Assembly (NCBI RefSeq): GCF_023241715.1
Contig: NZ_JALQCW010000039.1
Coordinates: forward strand, 30,618-94,617
From: Pseudomonas morbosilactucae
Lineage (GTDB): Bacteria; Pseudomonadota; Gammaproteobacteria; Pseudomonadales; Pseudomonadaceae
Length of the DNA: 64,000 nucleotides
Direction of reading: 5' to 3'
In this document: positions 19,175-27,212 of the stretch, one piece after another
Position numbering within the stretch: position 1 is the first letter of the stretch
How the letters are laid out: each line of letters starts with the position of its first letter
Notes under the pieces: model-generated
The model's input: the letters and a program-made list of their open reading frames with translations, nothing else
What the model was told of the DNA's origin: nothing
Database searches by the model: none
Position numbers and translations under genes: made by a program

Positions 19175-19978
19175 ATGCCTAGCCTTCGCCTTATCGCCCC
19201 GCCCCTGTGCCTGTTGCTGGCCGTCGCCAGCGCCACGGCCCGGGCCGAAGAACCCGCGCCCCTGGCGCCACCGCCCAGCCTGGGCAGCAGCCTGGTGGAC
19301 AGCCAGCCGCAACTGCGGGTGCAGCTCAGCGCCAGCCGGCGCACGGTGCTGTCCAGCGAACTGTCGGGGAAGATTCTCGAACTTAACGTCAAGGAAGGCG
19401 CGAGCTTCACCAAGGGGCAGCGCCTGGTGACCTTCGACTGCGCCGTGCACCGCGCGCAATTGACCCACTCGGTGGCCGCCGAAGCCGCCGCGAGCAAAAA
19501 GCTCGAGGTCGCCAAGCGCCTCGACAAGCTGCAATCGATCAGCGTTTCCGACCTGTCCCAGGCCCAGGCCGAAGCCAACATGGCCCGGGCCCAAAGTGGC
19601 GTGGGCCAGGTCATGGTGCAGCGCTGCGCGATCAACGCACCGTTTTCCGGGCGGGTGGCCGAACGCAAGGCGCAGCCCGGGGAATACGTGGCCGAAGGCA
19701 AGGAGCTGCTGGCGATCTATGACGACAGCGCCTTTGAAGTGGAACTGATCGTGCCCTCGCGCTGGATGGCCTGGCTCAAGCCCGGCCACCCGTTCAAGGT
19801 GCGCCTGGAAGAAACCGCCGGTGAATACCCCGCCGAAGTCACCCGCCTGGGCTCGGTGATCGACCCCATCAGCCAGTCGATCAAGGTCTTCGCGCGCATC
19901 ACCAACAACGACCCGCACCTGCTGCCGGGCATGAGCGGCAACGCCCTGTTGACGCCACCCGACGCCCCCCAATCATGA
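19175..19978 (+). CDS. Periplasmic HlyD/RND-type adaptor subunit
   Basis: A 267-aa periplasmic adaptor protein with a Sec signal peptide (cleavage after about residue 24, ATARA-EE). The lipoyl half-motifs LSGKILELNVKEGASFTKGQ (about 62-81) and INAPFSGRVAERKAQPGEYV (about 151-170) flank an alpha-hairpin at about 85-145, and a beta-barrel follows. It probably bridges the inner-membrane parts to the TolC-like lipoprotein. It overlaps the next gene by four bases (ATGA), so the two adaptors should be made in a fixed ratio. It is smaller than typical HlyD proteins and lacks a membrane anchor, which sets it apart from the next gene. Confidence 0.85.
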   Translation: MPSLRLIAPPLCLLLAVASATARAEEPAPLAPPPSLGSSLVDSQPQLRVQLSASRRTVLSSELSGKILELNVKEGASFTKGQRLVTFDCAVHRAQLTHSVAAEAAASKKLEVAKRLDKLQSISVSDLSQAQAEANMARAQSGVGQVMVQRCAINAPFSGRVAERKAQPGEYVAEGKELLAIYDDSAFEVELIVPSRWMAWLKPGHPFKVRLEETAGEYPAEVTRLGSVIDPISQSIKVFARITNNDPHLLPGMSGNALLTPPDAPQS

Positions 19979-21315
19979 GTGCCGCCCAGCCCCTGCCGGC
20001 CAACAATGTGCTGGCCGAGCTGCTGCAACTGGAGCAGCGCCTACGGGCCGCCGCCAGCTTCGAAGAGCTGGGTTTTATCCTGGTCAACGACAGCCGCCTG
20101 CTGCTGGACTATCGCCAGGCGCTGCTCTGGCGCTGCGACGAACAGCGCCTGCAAGCCCTGTCCGGCCTGGCCCTGGTGGAGCGCGATGCGCCCTTCAGCA
20201 CCTGGCTCAACGGCCTGTGCCGGCAATGGCAGGCGGCGGATAACGCGCAGTCGATCAACGCCATCGACAGCCGCGACCTGGCCGCCGCCGACGCGCCGCT
20301 GTGGGCCGAACACTTTCCCCGGCTGCTGCTGTGGTTACCGATCAAGGGCCGCGACGGCCAATTGCTGGGGGCCTTGCTGCTGGCCCGGGAGCAAGCCCTG
20401 AGCAATGCCCAGCAGCAGTTGCTGACGTTGTGGCTGGACGCTGCCGGGCATGCCTGGCAGGCCTTGCTCAAACCGGCCAGCGGCGCCCTGGGGAGACCCG
20501 CCCTGAACCGGCGCAACCTGCTGATCGGCCTGGGCCTGCTCCTGGCCCTGCTGCTGGTGCCGATTCGCCAGTCGGTGCTGGCCCCGGCGGAGATCGTCGC
20601 CCTGCACCCCAGCGTGCTGCGCGCGCCCATGCAAGGGGTGGTGGAGCGCATCCTGGTGCAGCCCAACCAGGCGGTCAGCGCAGGCCAGGCCCTGGTGCAA
20701 CTGGACGCCCGCGAACTGCAAAGCCGCCTGGAGGCCTCGCGCCAGGCGTTGTCCATCAGCGACGCCGAGTTCCGCCAGGCCCAGCAGCAAGCCCTCAGCG
20801 ACGAGCGCAGCAAGGCCAGCCTGGCGGTGTTGCAAGGCCGTCGCGAACAGGCCCTGAGCGACGTCGCCTACCTGCAGGAAAACCTCAAACGCACCCTGAT
20901 CACGGCGCCCCGCGCCGGGGTCGCGGTGTTCGACGACCCCAGCGATTGGATCGGCCGCCCGGTGTCCCTGGGCGAGCGCATCATGTCGGTGGCCGAACCG
21001 CAGCAGGCGCAGCTGGAAATCCAATTGCCGGTGGGCGACGCCATCGAGCTGGCGCCCGGTGCCCAGACTTTGCTGTTTCTCAACACCGACCCTTCGGCGC
21101 CGCTGCCGGCGACCTTGCAGCGCCTGTCCTATCGCGCCAGCCCCAGCGCCGACGGCAGCATGGCCTATCGCCTCAAGGCCGAGTTCGATGAAACCGACCC
21201 ACGGATCCGCGTCGGCCTCAAGGGCACGGCCAAGGTCTATGCCGGTCGCGCCAGCCTGATCTACTACCTGCTGCGCCGGCCCCTGGCCACCGCGCGCATC
21301 TGGCTGGCCCTGTGA
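19975..21315 (+). CDS. Membrane-anchored HlyD protein with N-terminal GAF-like cytoplasmic domain
   Basis: A 446-aa two-part protein. Residues 1-165 have no signal peptide and look like a GAF-type domain (LLQLEQRLRAAASFEELGFI; a second strand-rich part with RLLLWLPIKGRDGQLLGALL). A single transmembrane helix follows at about 181-197. Residues 205-446 form a HlyD-like adaptor with lipoyl half-motifs around PMQGVVERILVQPNQAVSAG and TLITAPRAGVAVFDDPSDW, enclosing a short hairpin. The arrangement places a possible sensory or docking domain in the cytoplasm, directly linked to a periplasmic adaptor. It overlaps the M50 gene by four bases. The GAF label comes from pattern reading and needs profile confirmation; the HlyD part is secure. 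Confidence 0.8.
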   Translation: MSAAQPLPANNVLAELLQLEQRLRAAASFEELGFILVNDSRLLLDYRQALLWRCDEQRLQALSGLALVERDAPFSTWLNGLCRQWQAADNAQSINAIDSRDLAAADAPLWAEHFPRLLLWLPIKGRDGQLLGALLLAREQALSNAQQQLLTLWLDAAGHAWQALLKPASGALGRPALNRRNLLIGLGLLLALLLVPIRQSVLAPAEIVALHPSVLRAPMQGVVERILVQPNQAVSAGQALVQLDARELQSRLEASRQALSISDAEFRQAQQQALSDERSKASLAVLQGRREQALSDVAYLQENLKRTLITAPRAGVAVFDDPSDWIGRPVSLGERIMSVAEPQQAQLEIQLPVGDAIELAPGAQTLLFLNTDPSAPLPATLQRLSYRASPSADGSMAYRLKAEFDETDPRIRVGLKGTAKVYAGRASLIYYLLRRPLATARIWLAL

Positions 21316-23429
21316 GCGCAGCGCCAAGCCTGCCGGCCCTGCGTCAGGAACTGCTGCTGCACGAAGGCCCGCAACACCGCGACGGCTCGCCCTCCTGGAC
21401 CCTGGAAGACCCGGCCCGGGGGCAGTTTTTTCGCCTGGGTTGGGTCGAGGTGGAGATCCTCGGCCGCTGGGGCCTGGGCCAGCCCGAGGCGATTGCCCAG
21501 GCCATCAGCCAGTCCACCACCCTGGAGGTGGAGAAGGACGACGTCGAGCAGTTCAAGGGCTTCCTGCACAACAACCAGCTGTTGCAGTGCCAGGGCCAGG
21601 AGGACAACGCCCGACTGGCGCGGATGGCCGCCGGGCAGAAAACCGGCTGGGGCCGCTGGCTACTGAAAAACTACCTGTTCGTGCGCATCCCACTGCTGCG
21701 CCCAGACCGTTTTCTGGAGCGCAGCCTGCCCTGGGTCGAGCCCTTCTACAGCCGGCGCTTTCTCCAGCTGACCCTGGGCGCCGGCCTGCTGGGCCTGTTC
21801 CTGGTGGCCCGGCAATGGGACAGTTTCCTCCACACTTTCCTGCACTTCTTCACCCTGGAAGGCGCGGCCCTGGCCGGCCTGACCCTGTTCCTGACCAAGG
21901 TCCTGCACGAGCTGGGGCACGCCTACACCTGCAAGCGTTTTGGCGGGCGGGTGGCGACCATGGGCGTGGCCCTGCTGGTGATGTGGCCGGTGCTCTACAC
22001 CGACACTTCAGGGGCCTGGCGCCTGCGCCGACAGCAGCAGCGCCTGGCCATCGGCGCCGCCGGCATGCTCACTGAACTGGCACTGGCGGCCTGGGCCACC
22101 CTGCTCTGGAGTTTCTTGCCGGACGGCATGTTGCGCAGCGCAGCGTTCATGCTCGCCACCACCACCTGGATCCTCACCCTGGCGATCAACCTCAGCCCCT
22201 TCATGCGCTTTGACGGCTACTTCCTGCTGTCGGACCTTCTGGAGGTGCCGAACCTGCAACAACGGGCCTTCCGCCTGACCCGCTGGCGTGTGCGCGAATG
22301 GCTGTTCGCCTTTGACGAGCCACGCCCGGAACGCTTCGAACCCTGGCTGGAACGGACATTGGTGGCCTACTCCATCGGCACCTGGATCTACCGTTTCTTC
22401 CTGTTCCTGGGGATCGCCCTGCTGGTCTACCACTTCGCCTTCAAGCTGCTGGGCATCGCCCTGTTCGTGGTGGAAATCCTCTACTTCCTGCTGATGCCCA
22501 TCGTCAACGAACTGCGCGAGTGGTACGCCCGGCGCAAGGACTACCGAATGAATCGCCATAGCCTGAGCACCCTGCTCGTCGTCGCCGGCCTGCTGTTGCT
22601 GGCGTGCATTCCCTGGAGCGGCAGCGTGCATGCCCCGGCGTTGCTGCGGGCCGAACAGCAGGCCGTGCTGTATGTGCCGGTGGCGGCACGCCTGGAGCGC
22701 ATCGAGGTGACGCCAGGGCAATCGGTCAAGGCCGGCCAGGCGTTGTTCCGCCTCGACGCCCCGGACCTGCGCCAGGAACTGCAAAGCCTCGACCGGCGGA
22801 TCCTGACCCTGCAATGGCAGAACAGCTTCCAGGTGCTCAACCGGGAAACCGCCGCCAACCTGCTGGTGGTGCGCCAGGAACTGGCCGCCGCCCAGGAACG
22901 CCAGCGCCTGTTGCGCCAGCAGATGCAGCAACTCACGGTGTACGCGGCCTTCGACGGGGTGCTGGCGGACCTGGCCGAACCCCTGGAGCCCGGCGAATGG
23001 CTGGCCGCCGGTGAATGGCTGGGCACCTTGGTCGGCACGCAAGGAGCGCGGGTCGAAGCCTTTGTCGAAGAGCAGGACCTGGCGCGTCTGGAGCCCGGCA
23101 GCCGCGCGCGCTTCTACCCGGAAAGCCTGTCCCGCGCGCCCGTCGACCTGCACCTGGAAAGCCTCGGGCAAACCGCCGTGCGACGCCTGACCTCGACCCC
23201 GGAGCTGGCGTCGGTGTACCAGGGGGCGATTGCCGCGACCCTGGATCACGAACGGGTGCCGCAACCGGAGAAAGCCCTGTACCGTGCTCTGCTACGCCCG
23301 GACCCGAACACCCCGAGCCCGACCCTCAGCCTGCGCGGCACCGTGCTGCTGGAGGGGCAGGCACAAAGCCTGGCGATGCGCGTCTGGCGCAGTGTGCTGG
23401 CCATCCTGATTCGCGAATCGGCGTTTTGA
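21312..23429 (+). CDS. M50-family membrane metalloprotease fused to HlyD-like adaptor domain
   Basis: A 705-aa polytopic protein. Residues 35-95 resemble a small winged-helix/PqqD-like domain. A site-2-protease-type core follows, with the zinc motif HELGH at residues 199-203 and the second motif N-L-S-P with D301-G302 near 293-302. Further membrane helices extend to about 435, and the C-terminal part (about 445-690) is a HlyD-like lipoyl/hairpin domain (VAARLERIEVTPGQSVKAGQ). Both zinc-ligand motifs look intact, so peptidase activity is plausible. Encoded last in the exporter operon, it may substitute for the missing ABC ATPase, or process the adhesin leader. Neither role can be shown from sequence. 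Confidence 0.85.
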   Translation: MSAAPSLPALRQELLLHEGPQHRDGSPSWTLEDPARGQFFRLGWVEVEILGRWGLGQPEAIAQAISQSTTLEVEKDDVEQFKGFLHNNQLLQCQGQEDNARLARMAAGQKTGWGRWLLKNYLFVRIPLLRPDRFLERSLPWVEPFYSRRFLQLTLGAGLLGLFLVARQWDSFLHTFLHFFTLEGAALAGLTLFLTKVLHELGHAYTCKRFGGRVATMGVALLVMWPVLYTDTSGAWRLRRQQQRLAIGAAGMLTELALAAWATLLWSFLPDGMLRSAAFMLATTTWILTLAINLSPFMRFDGYFLLSDLLEVPNLQQRAFRLTRWRVREWLFAFDEPRPERFEPWLERTLVAYSIGTWIYRFFLFLGIALLVYHFAFKLLGIALFVVEILYFLLMPIVNELREWYARRKDYRMNRHSLSTLLVVAGLLLLACIPWSGSVHAPALLRAEQQAVLYVPVAARLERIEVTPGQSVKAGQALFRLDAPDLRQELQSLDRRILTLQWQNSFQVLNRETAANLLVVRQELAAAQERQRLLRQQMQQLTVYAAFDGVLADLAEPLEPGEWLAAGEWLGTLVGTQGARVEAFVEEQDLARLEPGSRARFYPESLSRAPVDLHLESLGQTAVRRLTSTPELASVYQGAIAATLDHERVPQPEKALYRALLRPDPNTPSPTLSLRGTVLLEGQAQSLAMRVWRSVLAILIRESAF

Positions 23430-23453
23430 GCGGCGCGACCCTCACGCCAACAT

Positions 23454-23480
23454 GAAGCCTTCTTAATGGTTTGGCGATTG
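23454..23480 (+). promoter_or_regulatory. Degenerate box D upstream of the heme oxygenase gene
   Basis: TGAAG-CCTT-CTTAATG followed by GGCGATTG, with the second half-site eleven bases before GGCGATTG, exactly the spacing seen at 5893/5904 and 17311/17322. One half-site is degenerate. Suggests that the heme oxygenase shares the regulator of the adhesin/Tad genes. Confidence 0.5.
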
Positions 23481-23546
23481 TCCGCAAGGCGCGGCTGTCG
23501 CCATCATGAACCCCTCTTTTTGATCAGCGCTGCGGAGCCGTTTTCC

Positions 23547-24134
23547 ATGACCACGCCCACCCTTGAGGCCCCTGAACTGTCCCGGGCCAAACGCCTGAAA
23601 GCCGCCACCCGTCGCGACCACGACAGCGTCGACAGCCTGGTGATGCAAGCCCGGCCCTTTGAAAGCCGTGAACGCTACGCCCAGTTCCTGCGTTTGCAGC
23701 ACGGTTTCCATGGCGCCATCGATGCCCTGTACCACGACCCCGAGCTGAACCGCCGACTGCCAGGCCTGGCACAACTGCCGCGCTTCGAAGCGGTCAAGCG
23801 CGACCTCGGCGACCTCGGCCTCGAGGTGCCGGCCAACCCGACTCCGGCACCGGTCAACGGCCCCTTCGAAGCCCTTGGCTGGCTGTACTGCAGCGAAGGC
23901 TCGAACCTCGGTGCGGCCTTCCTGTTCAAGGAAACCCAGCAACTGGGCCTGGACCAGGACCAGGGCGCCAGCCACCTCGCCGCCCACCCGGACGGCCGTG
24001 GCCTGCACTGGCGGCAATTCGTCGCCCTGCTCGACAGCCAGGAGCTGAACGAACAGCAGGAACGCCAGGCCATCCAGGGCGCCATCGACGCCTTCGATTT
24101 CTACCGTGACACCCTGCGTCGGATCTTCTACTGA
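23547..24134 (+). CDS. Biliverdin-producing heme oxygenase (BphO/HemO family)
   Basis: A soluble 195-aa heme oxygenase that opens heme to biliverdin with release of iron and CO. His25 (TRRDHDSVD) fits the proximal heme ligand, and EGSNLGAAFLF at residues 117-127 matches the flexible distal helix of the family. The ATG at 23547 has GGAG a few bases upstream; an in-frame start at 23466 would run through box D and is rejected. In pseudomonads such enzymes either serve heme-iron uptake or supply chromophore to bacteriophytochromes. No heme-uptake gene or phytochrome is visible here. Neighbouring adhesin genes and a shared upstream box favour a signalling role, but that is inference. Confidence 0.88.
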   Translation: MTTPTLEAPELSRAKRLKAATRRDHDSVDSLVMQARPFESRERYAQFLRLQHGFHGAIDALYHDPELNRRLPGLAQLPRFEAVKRDLGDLGLEVPANPTPAPVNGPFEALGWLYCSEGSNLGAAFLFKETQQLGLDQDQGASHLAAHPDGRGLHWRQFVALLDSQELNEQQERQAIQGAIDAFDFYRDTLRRIFY

Positions 24135-24140
24135 CGCCTG

Positions 24141-25898
24141 TCAGTCGACAAAGGCCAGGCTCGCCCGGGCTCCGCGCACGCCCTGCAAGGCCTGCCCGGC
24201 CCGGGGCAGCAGGTAGCTGAAGAAGAACCCTGCCGTTTCCCGCTTCAGCGACCGTTGCGGATCATCCGCCGCCAGCGCCCCGGCCACCCGCGCACTGCGG
24301 GCCCAGGCAAAGGCGAGCAAGGCCTGGGCACACAGGCCGAGAAAGTCGCCCGCCGCCCGATAGGGGTACTCGGGGTCTTGCCGGGTGTATTCGGCGACCT
24401 CGGCGTACAGTGGCCGCAACTGCCCACAAAGCTCAGCCAACTGCCCGGCAAAGCCTGCACACTCGGGCCAGTCACGGCCCTCCACAGCTTCCTGCTGCAA
24501 CACCTCCAGCAACAGCCCAAAGGCCCGGCCCTGGTCCCCCAAAACCTTGCGCAGCAGCAAGTCATTGGCCTGAATTTCGTTGCTGCCTTCGTAAATCATG
24601 GCGATGCGGCTATCACGCAAGGTCTGTTCGATGGCGAACTCGCTGACGTAGCCGTAACCACCAAAGACCTGCAAGGCCTTGCTCGCCAGGACAAAGCCCT
24701 GCTCGGTGAAAAACGCCTTGATCACCGGAGTCAGCAGTTCACTCAACTGCCCGGCACGCTCACGGGCTTGCGCCTCGGCACCGTGCTCGGCCTCATCCAG
24801 CAGGTGCGCGGCCCAATAGCCGATTGCGCGCATGCCTTCGCTGAGGGCGCGCAACTCCAGCAAGGTGCGGCGCATGGCCGGGTGAAAGTGGATCGGGTCG
24901 GCCGCCTCGGCCGCCACCCCTGAAGGACGGAGCGGCGCACGCATCTGCCGGCGTTCCCGGGCATAGCTGGCAGCGTTTTGCCAAGCCGCCTCGGCATGCC
25001 CCAGGCCTTGTAGGCCGACATGCAAACGCGCCGAATTCATCATCACGAACATCGCCGCCAAACCGCGATTGACCTCGCCGATCAACCAGCCCCGGGCCCC
25101 TTCGAACACCAGGGAACAGGTGGCGCTGCCCTTGATCCCCAGCTTGTGTTCGAGGCCGTCGCAGGTCACCCCGTTGGCCTCGCCCTGCTCCCCGAGCTTG
25201 GGCACCAGGAACAGGGAAATACCCCGGCTGCCAGCGGGCGCCCCCGGTACCCGAGCCAGCACCAGATGGACAATATTCGCCGTCAGGTCGTGCTCGCCGC
25301 CGGAGATAAACAGCTTGTTGCCCGTAAGCCGGTAACTGCCATCGTTCTGGGGTTCGGCACGGCAACGCAGCAGGCCGACATCACTGCCGGCCTGGGGCTC
25401 GGTCAGGCACATGGTGGGCAGGGTTTCGCCGCTGACGATCCCCGGCAGATAACGCGCTTGCAGCCACGGCGCACCGTGGCTCTTGAGGCACAGGTAGGCG
25501 CCGTGGGCTATGCCGGTGTACATGGCCCAGCCGTGGTTGCTGGCGTAGAGCATTTCTTGCAGCGCCGCGTCCAACACCTGGGGCAGGCCCTGGCCACCCA
25601 GGGCTTCGGCACAGGCCAGGGCCGGCCAGCCGCCCTCGACATAGGCCCGATAGGCCTCGACAAAACCGTCCGGGGTGCTGACCCGGCCCTCGCTCAAGCG
25701 GCAACCCTGGCGGTCGCCGCTAGCGTTCAAGGGCGCCAGCACGCCGCTGCTGAAACGCCCGGCCTCCTCCAGCACCTGCAGCGCCAGGGGCAGGTCCAGG
25801 CTCTCGAAGGCCGGGCTGCGGCCCCAGGCCTCGGGGGCCTGCAACCAGTGTTCAAGGACAAATTGCATATCGCGCAGGGGCGCCTGATAGCTCCACAT
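24141..25898 (-). CDS. Acyl-CoA dehydrogenase of the hydroxycinnamate cluster
   Basis: A 585-aa FAD-dependent acyl-CoA dehydrogenase of the long subtype that has a C-terminal extension. Diagnostic stretches are MCLTEPQAGSDVGLLR (flavin/substrate region), GNKLFISGGEHD, and QVFGGYGYVSEFAIEQTLRD with IYEGSNEIQANDLL near the end. The ATG at 25898 follows a GAGG ribosome site; an upstream in-frame ATG at 25910 is less well placed. It is the last gene of the ferulate operon, in the same order as in P. putida (acd-aat-fcs-vdh-ech). With the thiolase it may form a beta-oxidative branch for hydroxycinnamoyl-CoA, though ferulate growth normally uses Ech. It converges on the heme oxygenase gene with a six-base gap. 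Confidence 0.88.
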   Translation of the reverse strand: MWSYQAPLRDMQFVLEHWLQAPEAWGRSPAFESLDLPLALQVLEEAGRFSSGVLAPLNASGDRQGCRLSEGRVSTPDGFVEAYRAYVEGGWPALACAEALGGQGLPQVLDAALQEMLYASNHGWAMYTGIAHGAYLCLKSHGAPWLQARYLPGIVSGETLPTMCLTEPQAGSDVGLLRCRAEPQNDGSYRLTGNKLFISGGEHDLTANIVHLVLARVPGAPAGSRGISLFLVPKLGEQGEANGVTCDGLEHKLGIKGSATCSLVFEGARGWLIGEVNRGLAAMFVMMNSARLHVGLQGLGHAEAAWQNAASYARERRQMRAPLRPSGVAAEAADPIHFHPAMRRTLLELRALSEGMRAIGYWAAHLLDEAEHGAEAQARERAGQLSELLTPVIKAFFTEQGFVLASKALQVFGGYGYVSEFAIEQTLRDSRIAMIYEGSNEIQANDLLLRKVLGDQGRAFGLLLEVLQQEAVEGRDWPECAGFAGQLAELCGQLRPLYAEVAEYTRQDPEYPYRAAGDFLGLCAQALLAFAWARSARVAGALAADDPQRSLKRETAGFFFSYLLPRAGQALQGVRGARASLAFVD

Positions 25899-25970
25899 GG
25901 GCAACCTCATCGACGGGTAGATAGGGAATGAAACAGCGCCGGGCCCGCCACGTGGGACGGGCCCGAACCT

Positions 25971-27212
25971 TCAGCCGCGCCAGGCCGGGTTCTCGATCAA
26001 CAGGGCCATGCCCTGGCCGCCGCCGACACAGGCAGCGGCGATGCCGTAGCGCAGGTTGTCCTCGCGCAACTGCCGGGCCAGGGTCAGCACCAGGCGCAGG
26101 CCGCTGGCGGCCAAGGGATGGCCGAGGGCGATGGAACCGCCACGCGGGTTAAGCCGATCGAGGTCCAATTCCAGGGCCTGGGCCACGGCCAGCACCTGGG
26201 CGGATTGCGCCTCGTTGATTTCCACCCGGCCGATATCGCCCAGGCTCAGGCCGCTGCGCTGCAACAGCAACTGGATCGCCGGGGCCGGGCCGATGCCCAT
26301 GAACTCCGGTGCCACGCCCACTACAGCGCTGGCCAGCAGATGCGCCAACACCGGGCGGCGGGCTGAAGACGCACGCCCGACCAGGGCCGCCGCCGCACCA
26401 TCGACCACCGCGCAGCTGTTGCCGGCGGTCTGCACCCCGCCCTCATGCACCGCCCGCAGGCGCGCCAGGGCGGCCATGTCCGTGGGCCGGGGGTGGCTGT
26501 CGACACTCACCGCGTCCACGCCCCGTGGCAGGCGAATACCCCGCGAGGCATAGCCCGGCAACTCGAATGTCTGCGCCTTGACCGCCACCAGTTCCGGGGC
26601 GAACCAGCCGTCGGCCTGGGCCTTGAGGGCCCGCTGATGACTGTCCAGGGCGTATTGGTCCACCGCCTCGCGGCTCAGGCCGTGGCGCCGCGCCAGGTTG
26701 TCGGCGGTGGTGATCATGTCCACGGCAGGCGCCGGATCGTAGAGCGCCTCCCAGAGAAAGTCCTTGAACTCCACACCCGCCCCCAGGCGAAAACCGCCGC
26801 GGTGGGTGTAGGCGGCAATCGGGTTGCGCGACATCGACTCGGCAGCCACACACAGCGCCAGTTGCACGCCGTCATCCAGTTGCCTGGCGGCCTGGCGCAG
26901 GAGTTCGAAACCGGTGGCGCAGATGCGCTGCACCCCCAATGCCGGAACCCCCTGCGCCACGCCACTGTAAAGGCCGATATGCCGCGGTAGCAGGTAAGCG
27001 TCGAAACTGGCCTGGGCCATGGAGCCGGCGAGCACGCTGTCCACGCCGGCCGGGTCCAGGGCGGCCCGGGCCAGGACCTCGCGCCCGACCTTGATCCCCA
27101 GGTCGATGGGCGACACCTGGGCCAGCGCCCCGCCCAGGTCGACCCAGGGCGTGCGCACGGCGTCCAGCAGTGCGGCATCGGCGAAGGCCGAGTACTGGCC
27201 GCCCGGGCTCAT
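25971..27212 (-). CDS. aat: Beta-ketothiolase (acetyl-CoA acyltransferase) of the ferulate cluster
   Basis: A 413-aa thiolase that would cleave 3-ketoacyl-CoA with CoA. The catalytic residues are present: Cys98 (RICATGFELL), His365 in IALGHPLAASG, and Cys395 in CVGGGQG. The usual NEAF motif reads NEAQ at residue 333, a small departure near the active site. The start at 27212 overlaps the fcs stop by four bases (ATGA), which indicates coupling; a much longer frame upstream to 27542 lies inside fcs and is a shadow. In P. putida the homologue (aat) is not essential for ferulate use when Ech is present, so its role is probably auxiliary. Confidence 0.87.
   Translation of the reverse strand: MSPGGQYSAFADAALLDAVRTPWVDLGGALAQVSPIDLGIKVGREVLARAALDPAGVDSVLAGSMAQASFDAYLLPRHIGLYSGVAQGVPALGVQRICATGFELLRQAARQLDDGVQLALCVAAESMSRNPIAAYTHRGGFRLGAGVEFKDFLWEALYDPAPAVDMITTADNLARRHGLSREAVDQYALDSHQRALKAQADGWFAPELVAVKAQTFELPGYASRGIRLPRGVDAVSVDSHPRPTDMAALARLRAVHEGGVQTAGNSCAVVDGAAAALVGRASSARRPVLAHLLASAVVGVAPEFMGIGPAPAIQLLLQRSGLSLGDIGRVEINEAQSAQVLAVAQALELDLDRLNPRGGSIALGHPLAASGLRLVLTLARQLREDNLRYGIAAACVGGGQGMALLIENPAWRG

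Noticed and set aside
24131..24144. CTGAC-GCCT-GTCAG palindrome between heme oxygenase and acyl-CoA dehydrogenase genes as terminator
   Set aside because: It is formed by the two facing stop codons, has only five-base arms and no T run; probably coincidental.
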